This document shows, piece after piece, positions 7,305 to 14,981 of a DNA stretch of 32,563 bases; positions within the stretch are counted from its first letter, which is position 1; the number at the start of each line of letters is the position of its first letter. A program made the translations under genes and the position numbers. The stretch comes from Candidatus Zixiibacteriota bacterium (GTDB lineage: Bacteria; JAAXHH01). The stretch is taken from the NCBI GenBank assembly GCA_016867335.1, contig VGJU01000018.1, forward strand, positions 1 through 32,563, written 5' to 3'. The notes under the pieces are model-generated. The model made no database searches, was not told the origin of the DNA, and saw only the letters and a program-made list of their open reading frames with translations.

Positions 7305-8135
7305 TTACGTCTTATATGTTCTATCTTCTCCTCTCATCCTCGGATCCAGCCGGTCTCGCAGGTAATCCCCCAGCAGATTGAATCCCATCACCATCACCAT
7401 GATGCACAGACCGGGGGCAACGGCCAGCCATGGCGCACTCTGGACATACATGCGTCCCCGGCTGAGCATGGCACCCCATTCCGGCGTGGGGGGTTGTACG
7501 CCAAGACCGAGAAAGGAAAGCCCGGCCGCTACCAGTATCCCCGCACCGATACGCAGGCTGGCCTGTACAAACACCGGAGCCAGCGTGTTGGGCAGGATGT
7601 GGATAAACAGGATGCGCGACGTCCGACAGCCGGTCGCCATCGCCGCCTCCACATAGGGCATTTCGCGGACGGCGATTACCGCACCGTGCGAGATACGTGC
7701 AAAAGTTGGCATCGAAAACAACCCGACCGCCACGACGACATTGACAACACCTGTGCCAAGTACGCTGATGATGGCAAGGGCGAGCAGTATACCGGGAAAC
7801 GCCAGCAATACATCCACCACGCGCATCAGGAGCGTCTCCGTTTTTCCCCGGAAGTAGGCGGCAATCATGCCCCACGGTACGCCACAGATCAGTCCGGCGA
7901 CCATGCCCGTCACCCCTATGATCAGCGCATAGCGTGATCCGTAGAGCAATCGACTCAACACATCGCGGCCCAATTCGTCGGTACCGAGCCAGTACGCGCC
8001 GCCGGGCGGCATCAACGTGGTTTCCAGATGATTTGCCAAAGGGTCGTAAGGCGAAAGTACAGGGGCTAACAGCGCTATCAGCCCGCCCGCCGCGACGATA
8101 CCACCCCCGATAAAACCGGTCGTATGTTTTGACAT
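7305..8135 (-). CDS. oligopeptide/dipeptide ABC transporter permease (DppC/OppC type)
   Basis: PYDPLANHLETTLMPPGGAYWLGTDELGRDVLSRLLYGSRYALIIG...; EAAMATGCRTSRILFIHILPNTLAPVFVQ. Confidence 0.93.
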   Translation of the reverse strand: MSKHTTGFIGGGIVAAGGLIALLAPVLSPYDPLANHLETTLMPPGGAYWLGTDELGRDVLSRLLYGSRYALIIGVTGMVAGLICGVPWGMIAAYFRGKTETLLMRVVDVLLAFPGILLALAIISVLGTGVVNVVVAVGLFSMPTFARISHGAVIAVREMPYVEAAMATGCRTSRILFIHILPNTLAPVFVQASLRIGAGILVAAGLSFLGLGVQPPTPEWGAMLSRGRMYVQSAPWLAVAPGLCIMVMVMGFNLLGDYLRDRLDPRMRGEDRTYKT

Positions 8136-8182
8136 CGTTCAGCCTTTTCCTTTGTCACGCCACCCCTTGCACCCGGATTGAT

Positions 8183-9103
8183 TTATTTTTTCACCCTTAC
8201 CCTCGGATCGATCAGTCCGTACAAGAGGTCCACGCCAAGATTGACCAGCACAAAGACGACGGCCAGCAACAGGACCGCCCCTTGGATCACCGGAAAATCC
8301 CGGACACCGATGGCATAGACGATAAGTCGTCCCAGACCGGGCCAAGCAAAAACCATCTCGGTAAGTACCGCACCGCCAAGCAGCGATCCGAAGCTAAGCC
8401 CTACGACCGTAGTCGTCGGAATCAGGGCGTTGCGCAGTGCGTGTTTGAGCACCACCCACGACTCGCGCAACCCTTTGGCACGGGCGGTACGCACATAATC
8501 CTGCCGTAGCACTTCGAGCAGGCTGGATCGTGTCATGCGCGCGACAATCGCCATGGCGCCCGCGCCAAGCGTGATCGCGGGCAACACAAGATGCGCGGCG
8601 CTCTGATATCCGGTGGACGGAAGCCAGTCGAGCCATACGGCAAATACCATCATCAATACAAATCCAAGCCAAAACGCGGGTGCGGAAACGCCAAGAAGCG
8701 CGATGACCGTGCTCGCATGATCCAACACCGATCGGGCGCGGATAGCGGCTACAATACCCGCGGGAAAACCCGCTATCACCGCCACACCGACGCCTGCCAC
8801 CGCCAAAATTACCGTGTTGGGAAACCGATCCATCAGTTCGTCCGCTACCGGACGTCCCGTGCTTATGGACCGACCGAGATCTCCTGTGCAAAGCCCGTAT
8901 ACATAACGCAGATACTGCCGCCACACCGGAAGATCGAGACCCATTTCGCGTCGTAGCGCCTCTATATCCGTCGCCGACGCATCCGCCCCGGCCAGTATCT
9001 GTGCCGGATCGCCCGGAATCAGATGCAACAGCGAAAAGGTGACGAGCGTCACTCCGAACAACACGGGGATCAAACTCGCCAGTCGTCGCAGGACAAAACT
9101 CAC
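8183..9103 (-). CDS. oligopeptide/dipeptide ABC transporter permease (DppB/OppB type)
   Basis: MSFVLRRLASLIPVLFGVTLVTFSLLHLIPGDPAQ...; YVRTARAKGLRESWVVLKHALRNALIPTTTVVGL. Confidence 0.93.
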   Translation of the reverse strand: MSFVLRRLASLIPVLFGVTLVTFSLLHLIPGDPAQILAGADASATDIEALRREMGLDLPVWRQYLRYVYGLCTGDLGRSISTGRPVADELMDRFPNTVILAVAGVGVAVIAGFPAGIVAAIRARSVLDHASTVIALLGVSAPAFWLGFVLMMVFAVWLDWLPSTGYQSAAHLVLPAITLGAGAMAIVARMTRSSLLEVLRQDYVRTARAKGLRESWVVLKHALRNALIPTTTVVGLSFGSLLGGAVLTEMVFAWPGLGRLIVYAIGVRDFPVIQGAVLLLAVVFVLVNLGVDLLYGLIDPRVRVKK

Positions 9104-10683
9104 GGCGCGCTCCAGTGTGCCTTATACCCGAATACCAGCGCCAGCGGAGAAATGACGAGGTTTTCGAGACCCCGGCTGTAAGCGACGATTTGATTGATCT
9201 CATAGAGCATGAGCACAGGCGCGTCTTCGACCAGAGTACGCTGGAGGTCCGCATAAACCTGACGACGCGCTTCCCGATCCGCTGTGACCATACCCTGCTC
9301 GATCAGCGCATCCACCTTGGGGTTGGCATAGAAATATCGGTTGTTTCCAGGGTTACCGGGCAAAGGCCATTCTTTTGAATAGTACATAGGCCGGATGCCC
9401 CAGTCCGCATCTGCTGTCGAAGGCGCATGGGCGATATAAAAAAGTTCGGCCTGTGTCTCTTCGAGCGGCTTGCTGATCATGTCGATATACGTTCCCCACT
9501 CAAAGGTCTGAAAATCCACCTTCAGCCCCACATCACGCAGATACCCCGCGATCGCCTCACATACGGGCACGACCGCTGTGTATCGCCCCGATGGACACCA
9601 GAGTTTTACGGTAAATCCTTCGGGGATGCCCGCCTCTTTGAGCAACTGCCGCGCCCGTTCGGGGTCGTAGCCATACGAAAAGATGGGCGCATATCCCCAG
9701 TTGGCCGGCGCCAACAACGAGTCGGATACCCGTCCGTACCCCTTGAGAAAGACGCTGACGAGTTTTTCCTTGTCCACCGCATGGTTGAGCGCCTGACGAA
9801 ACCGCACGTCGTTGTACGGCGGTCTTTGATTGTTCATACCCAGATAATACCAGCCATTGGCAGGCGCGTTGGATATCTCTACTTCCGGGTGGTCCTCAAG
9901 CCGCTGTACGTCGTTGGGGTCTATGTTGAGCGCCACGTTGGCTTCGCGTTTCTGCAACATGATCATCCGGCTCGAAGGTTCCGGAACGGTGACGAACTCG
10001 ATACGATCGATCTTGGGTTTTTCGCACCAAAAACCGTCGTTGCGTTCCAGCACGACCCGATCGCCCGCAGTCCACGAGACAAACCGATACGGGCCGGTTC
10101 CTACCGGATTGCGACCAAAGTCGTCTCCGAATTTTCGGTGCGCGGTCGGGCTTATGATCGCACCAGCGGCGTGCGTCATGTGCGCCAACATAGGGCCAAA
10201 CGGTTTTTCCGAATCGACGGCTATGGTATATTCGTCCACCACGCGTACGGTATCTATAAACGGCTCGTAGAGCGAGGTGCGTTTGGTCGGGCGTCCGGTA
10301 TCCAGCATACGGTCGAGCGTGTATTTGACCGCATCCGCGTTAAAAGGCGTCCCGTCGTGAAACACCACCTCGCGTCGCAGATGAAACGTCCATGTCTTCG
10401 CATCGGGGCTGACCTCCCACGATTCGGCCAAACCGGGAAGGTGGTTGAGGTTTTCGTCAAACTCGACCAGGTTGTTGTACAGATGACGGATCACGTCTTC
10501 GGTGGTGTTGTCGGTCTGGTTGGGTGGGTCGAGCTTGTCGGGTTCGTTGTGAATGGCAAAGACGAGGCTGTTTCCGACGGGTTTCTCCCCGCCGTCTCCG
10601 CCGCAGGATAGACACAGCAGGGCCGCCACAAGGACGGATCGTATAATACCGATTTTGGATTTTAGATTTTGGATGCCAAGCAT
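9100..10683 (-). CDS. ABC transporter substrate-binding lipoprotein, family 5 (peptide)
   Basis: MLGIQNLKSKIGIIRSVLVAALLCLSCGGDGG (lipobox LSC); NEPDKLDPPNQTD...; LAESWEVSPDAKTWTFHLRREVVFHDGTPFNADAVKYTLDRM; ORF could start upstream at 10830. Confidence 0.9.
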   Translation of the reverse strand: MLGIQNLKSKIGIIRSVLVAALLCLSCGGDGGEKPVGNSLVFAIHNEPDKLDPPNQTDNTTEDVIRHLYNNLVEFDENLNHLPGLAESWEVSPDAKTWTFHLRREVVFHDGTPFNADAVKYTLDRMLDTGRPTKRTSLYEPFIDTVRVVDEYTIAVDSEKPFGPMLAHMTHAAGAIISPTAHRKFGDDFGRNPVGTGPYRFVSWTAGDRVVLERNDGFWCEKPKIDRIEFVTVPEPSSRMIMLQKREANVALNIDPNDVQRLEDHPEVEISNAPANGWYYLGMNNQRPPYNDVRFRQALNHAVDKEKLVSVFLKGYGRVSDSLLAPANWGYAPIFSYGYDPERARQLLKEAGIPEGFTVKLWCPSGRYTAVVPVCEAIAGYLRDVGLKVDFQTFEWGTYIDMISKPLEETQAELFYIAHAPSTADADWGIRPMYYSKEWPLPGNPGNNRYFYANPKVDALIEQGMVTADREARRQVYADLQRTLVEDAPVLMLYEINQIVAYSRGLENLVISPLALVFGYKAHWSAP

Positions 10684-10730
10684 GAGGCCCCCTTGAACAG
10701 AACAGCGAGTGCAACCCCCGCAGGTAGAAG
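10642..10730 (+). repeat. dispersed repeat copy 1
   Basis: TAATACCGATTTTGGATTTTAGATTTT...GAACAGAACAGCGAGT...CCCCGCAGGTAGAAG; shared blocks with 20969-21070. Confidence 0.75.
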
Positions 10731-11101
10731 CGTGAAGAGGCTTCGATGGCTGCGCTATGGCTGCGGGGTTAACGAGCGGGCTTCCAACCGGTTCTCGTCG
10801 CTTGCGACGCGGTTCCCTGCTGTCGAACATGACGCTGTCTCCCGATGAATGGCGGGACGTCTTAGGAAGCGTTACTCGGCCCGCGCGATGAAAGGGGTAA
10901 GAGGAGGGTCCGATTTTTGCGGATGGCTTGCGAGTCTACGGCGAAGCGGCGAGGCTGTCAAGGACGGATTCCTGTGTCACGGGCGTCGAGATCGCGCTTG
11001 ACAGAATCCTCGTTTTGCCCTACGTTATGGCCTGTCGGGACGGCCCGACAGACGATTGAAACGTCGATTTTTGTGTGCTTACCGTACCGAAGGAAAAACC
11101 G

Positions 11102-12373
11102 ATGTCTCGCATACGTCTGGGTTTTATCGGTTGTGGAGGGATGGGACACCGGCATCTGTTCGGGCTTGCCGAACTGCATCGCGCCGGACTGTGTCCGTTC
11201 GATCCGGTTGCGGTGTGCGACCCGCGCGAGGAAAACGCGGTGTCGCTTGCCTCGCACGTCGAAAACCATTTCGGAGTACGCCCGCTTGTCGCCCGCAACC
11301 CGGAAGAGATGGCAAAGGCGGAGCTTCAGGCGGTAGACATCTGCACCGACCCGCGTCACCATCATACCATGGCTGTCGAGGCGATGGAGCGAGGTTGGGA
11401 TGTGATGACCGAAAAACCCATGGGGCTTACGGTGCGCGCCTGCCGGATCATGTCGGAGACTGCGCGTCGCACGGGGCGTCTTTTGTCGGTCGCCGAAAAC
11501 TACCGCCGTGACCCGGTCAACCGTCTTGCCAAAGCCTTGCTCGACACGGGTGTCATCGGTAGTCCCCGGTCAATGATACACAGTTCCGCCGGTGGCGGCA
11601 ACCGGATGCTGATCTCGGTATGGCGGCATCAGAAAAACGCCAGCGGTATCTTGCTCGACGTCGGTGTGCACTACTCGGATATCCTCGAATACTTTCTCGG
11701 ACCGGTCGTCTCCGTATATGCGCAGACACGGCTTCACGAAAAGATCAGATACAATCCCGCTTCGGGCAAAGATCCGGATACGCTTCCGAAAAACTCGCCG
11801 GCAGGCGTATACGAGAAGTGGCAGACCCAGATGCCTGCCGAGTTCGCGGCCACTGCCGAAGATGCGGCGCATGCCGTGTTGGTTTTTGCCAGCGGCGCGG
11901 TATGCCAGTATCTCGAAGATCATGCGGCGCACGGACGCGGATTCTGGCATCGGGCCATCTACGGCTCCGCAGGTTCGCTCGATCTGCCCGGCGACCGTTC
12001 CGGCAACCCGATAACGCTCACGCTGAGCGACGGAACCGTCCACGACGGCGCCTCCCTGCTCGATTTCGTCCCGTCGTTTCGGCTGGACGATGCGACATCC
12101 GTGCTGTTTGCCGGCGATCGGCTGTGGCGGTACGCTTTTCCATTCCCGGAAACCGACCGCAAAATCATCGCCATCGAATACGCGGACTTCGGACAGGCCA
12201 TACGCGACGGACGACCGCCCGAGGTGGATGCCGAAGCCGGAACCCGCTCGGTCGCGGTGTCGTACGGCATGCTGGAGTCTGGCTATGCGGGACATGTCGT
12301 CTCCGTGGAAGAGGTCATAACCGACCGCACAAACGCCTATCAATCGGAAATAAACGAAAGCCTCGGTTTATGA
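11102..12373 (+). CDS. Gfo/Idh/MocA family oxidoreductase
   Basis: MSRIRLGFIGCGGMGHRHLFGL...; EAMERGWDVMTEKPMGLTVRACRIM; VAENYRRDPVN. Confidence 0.93.
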   Translation: MSRIRLGFIGCGGMGHRHLFGLAELHRAGLCPFDPVAVCDPREENAVSLASHVENHFGVRPLVARNPEEMAKAELQAVDICTDPRHHHTMAVEAMERGWDVMTEKPMGLTVRACRIMSETARRTGRLLSVAENYRRDPVNRLAKALLDTGVIGSPRSMIHSSAGGGNRMLISVWRHQKNASGILLDVGVHYSDILEYFLGPVVSVYAQTRLHEKIRYNPASGKDPDTLPKNSPAGVYEKWQTQMPAEFAATAEDAAHAVLVFASGAVCQYLEDHAAHGRGFWHRAIYGSAGSLDLPGDRSGNPITLTLSDGTVHDGASLLDFVPSFRLDDATSVLFAGDRLWRYAFPFPETDRKIIAIEYADFGQAIRDGRPPEVDAEAGTRSVAVSYGMLESGYAGHVVSVEEVITDRTNAYQSEINESLGL

Positions 12374-13209
12374 AAACAGGATACTCCACATGGGGCATGC
12401 CAAAGGTTCCGCTCGACACGGCGATTCCGCATCTGGCTCGGACCGGATACGCCGGCGTAGAGATCACCGTGATTCCCGGTTATACCTCCGAACTCAGCAC
12501 CCTGACACCCGATGTCCGGCGACACATCCGTGATCTGTTTACGGAGCACGGACTCGAAATGCCCGCCATCGCCGCGCATACCAGCTTGCTCGAAACCGAT
12601 CGGGAGCGCCATGCCGCCAACATGGACCGGTTGCGCGCGTCGGTGGACCTCGCCGTCGAACTGACCCTCGGCGATACGCCTCCCTGTATCGACACCACGC
12701 CCGGGGCCAGACCCGAAGACTGGAAGGAAGTCAGAAATCGCTTGGTCGAAGAAACCGGAGCGCTGATCGAATACGCGGCGGAGCGCGGCGTCGTCATCGC
12801 CATGGAGCCACACGTAGGCTGTTGTCTGTGTACCGTCGAACGAACGCTCTGGCTGTTGGAACAGCTTCCTTCCCCCTATCTCAAGCTCAATTTCGACATC
12901 AGCCATTTCGATGTCGCGGGCGTGTCCACACAGGAGAGTGTTGCGGCGCTGGCTCCCCATACGGTCCATACCCATGTCAAAGACCAGCGAGGAAAAGTAC
13001 CCGACTTCGAGTTTCTGGTTCCGGGCGAAGGCACGTTCGACTATGTCGAATATCTCAAAGCCATGCAAACGGCGGGGTACGACGGATATATCACGGTCGA
13101 GGTCAGCGTGATGGTCCAACGTCGGCCCGATTACGATCCGCTGGCGTCGGCGGACTTGGCGTATCGGACGCTCAGTGCCGCGTTCGAAAAGGCAGGGATG
13201 TCTCCCTGA
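12370..13209 (+). CDS. sugar phosphate isomerase/epimerase (xylose isomerase-like TIM barrel)
   Basis: ATGA overlap with upstream oxidoreductase; MKTGYSTWGMPKVPLDTAIPHLARTGYAGVEITV...; AMEPHVG..., LNFDISHFDVAG, HVKDQRG. Confidence 0.9.
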   Translation: MKTGYSTWGMPKVPLDTAIPHLARTGYAGVEITVIPGYTSELSTLTPDVRRHIRDLFTEHGLEMPAIAAHTSLLETDRERHAANMDRLRASVDLAVELTLGDTPPCIDTTPGARPEDWKEVRNRLVEETGALIEYAAERGVVIAMEPHVGCCLCTVERTLWLLEQLPSPYLKLNFDISHFDVAGVSTQESVAALAPHTVHTHVKDQRGKVPDFEFLVPGEGTFDYVEYLKAMQTAGYDGYITVEVSVMVQRRPDYDPLASADLAYRTLSAAFEKAGMSP

Positions 13210-13297
13210 CCGACTGTAAAGAGCGGTGTTGCCGTGTAGGCGGTTTTGTCGGTGTTTTGTTCATCCATTTTCATATCTCATAAAGGAGGGTTTTACC

Positions 13298-13714
13298 ATG
13301 TACGATCCGGCACTTGTAGAGCCGATGCGCAGAGAACTTACTGTCCTTGGCGTCGAAGAAATGCGTACCGCCGCCGAGGTGGACAAAGTGCTTACCAGCG
13401 ATGACGAGACGGTGCTGGTCGTCGTCAACTCGGTCTGCGGATGCGCGGCAGCGCACGCCCGTCCCGGTGTAGCGCTTGCGCTCCAGCACGATAAACTGCC
13501 CAAGAAGGTCGCTACCGTGTTTGCGGGGCAGGATTTGGAAGCCACGGCGCAAGCCCGCAGGTATTTCAAAGGGTATTTCCCCACTTCGCCGCAGATCGCG
13601 CTCATGAAAAAAGGCGAAGTAGCGTTTATGCTCGAACGCTACGACATCGAAGGGCGCACGGCGCAGGATGTGGCCCGGCGTCTTGTCGAAGCGTTTGACG
13701 AGCACTGCGGATAA
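13298..13714 (+). CDS. BrxA/BrxB family bacilliredoxin
   Basis: MYDPALVEPMRRELTVLGVEEMRTAAEVDKVL...VVVNSVCGCAAAHARPGVALAL (CGC motif); strong SD AAAGGAGG. Confidence 0.93.
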   Translation: MYDPALVEPMRRELTVLGVEEMRTAAEVDKVLTSDDETVLVVVNSVCGCAAAHARPGVALALQHDKLPKKVATVFAGQDLEATAQARRYFKGYFPTSPQIALMKKGEVAFMLERYDIEGRTAQDVARRLVEAFDEHCG

Positions 13715-13720
13715 ATTGCC

Positions 13721-14002
13721 ATGCCGGAAGCCGACACCCCCCATCCGGACCAGAATTTTATAGATGCGGTAAAAGTCGCCGCCGGTGTCGATCCTATGCC
13801 AACGGTACGGCAACTGGCTCGGAACGTGGGGTTGTCTCCGGAGGAAATCGTCCACTATGTGCTGGTGCAGTGGGCGTCCAGCGGCGCCGAGGCTCTTATG
13901 GCCACGCCGCCGCTGGCGCTGCGCCAGTTGAAAGCCGCAGCCGACGCCGGCGACACGAAAAAGGTGCAGGGGATCGTATCGTGGCTCCTCGCCGGAGAAT
14001 AG
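13721..14002 (+). CDS. small hypothetical protein, co-oriented with bacilliredoxin
   Basis: 93-aa ORF, 7 bp downstream of bacilliredoxin stop; no overlap with neighbours. Confidence 0.65.
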   Translation: MPEADTPHPDQNFIDAVKVAAGVDPMPTVRQLARNVGLSPEEIVHYVLVQWASSGAEALMATPPLALRQLKAAADAGDTKKVQGIVSWLLAGE

Positions 14003-14040
14003 GCGCTACATGCCGGACGTCCGCAGATAAAACCGACGCG

Positions 14041-14949
14041 ATGAACGTCTCCTCCCTCTTTCTCCTCCTCTCTACGTTGTTTTGTCTTCTATGCGACCCT
14101 GTTTCCGCACAAACCCTCCGGTTTACATGGGAAGGGGTATTGGGGCGTGAGGGCGAAGAGTCCGGCGCGTTTTCCCATCCCTCCTCGATCGCCGCAGACC
14201 CGGCAGGCAATCTCTATATAGCGGATACGGGCAACCACCGGATTCGGAGTTTTGACCGTGACGGGCAGATTGTCGCCGAAACCAGCGGATTCGGGTTGCA
14301 AACCCGGCAATTCACCAACCCGATGGCCGTTGCGGCAACCGGGTTGGATGTATACGCGGCAGATACCCAAAATCGGCGCGTAATCCGTATGGACCGCAAA
14401 CTCAACCTGTTGGGCATGGTGATGGGGGACGACCCGGAAAACCGATTTGGATGTATACGCGGTATTGCGGTATCCACCGAAGGCGATATCTATCTATCGG
14501 ATACGGAAAACGAGGAGATCGTCCGTCTTGGCGCATCCCGACAGGTGGAAGCACGTTTTGGCGGACTCGGCGACGGCGAGGGCAGGTTGAGCAGACCGTC
14601 AGGTGTTGCCGTAGACCGCGACGGCAACGTTTTTGTGGCGGATACGGGGCATCATAGGATCGCGGTATTCGACGCTTTTGGCGGCTATGTGGGCGAACTT
14701 GGCAAAGAGACGCTCAAGGCGCCCGAAGGCGTAGCGGTGGACGAGGCCGGGTGGGTTTACGTGGCGGATACGGGCAATCACCGGATCGTGGCGCTTAGTC
14801 GAGATGGCCTGATATTAGTGGCGTTCGGAGCCGAAGGAAAGGGACCCGGCACGTTTCGCGCGCCGAACGATATCGCCGTCCTACCCGACGGTCGCGTCTT
14901 TGTAGCCGATACGGGCAATCACCGGATTTGCCGGCTGGTTGTTCAGTAG
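14041..14949 (+). CDS. secreted NHL-repeat beta-propeller protein
   Basis: Signal peptide MNVSSLFLLLSTLFCLLCDPVSAQ; six NHL repeats with (A/S)DTxNHRI-type motifs. Confidence 0.92.
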   Translation: MNVSSLFLLLSTLFCLLCDPVSAQTLRFTWEGVLGREGEESGAFSHPSSIAADPAGNLYIADTGNHRIRSFDRDGQIVAETSGFGLQTRQFTNPMAVAATGLDVYAADTQNRRVIRMDRKLNLLGMVMGDDPENRFGCIRGIAVSTEGDIYLSDTENEEIVRLGASRQVEARFGGLGDGEGRLSRPSGVAVDRDGNVFVADTGHHRIAVFDAFGGYVGELGKETLKAPEGVAVDEAGWVYVADTGNHRIVALSRDGLILVAFGAEGKGPGTFRAPNDIAVLPDGRVFVADTGNHRICRLVVQ

Positions 14950-14981
14950 ATAGGGCCGCAAGGCATTGCCTCTCTATCTAC
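14946..14981. terminator. putative bidirectional hairpin between convergent genes
   Basis: GTAGATAG (14946-14953) / CTATCTAC (14974-14981) perfect 8-bp inverted repeat, with inner AGGCATTGCCT. Confidence 0.5.

Noticed and set aside
9427-10611. Long + strand ORF (394 aa) opposite the SBP gene
   Set aside because: Antisense to a clear family 5 SBP; low-complexity shadow translation with no recognisable motifs.
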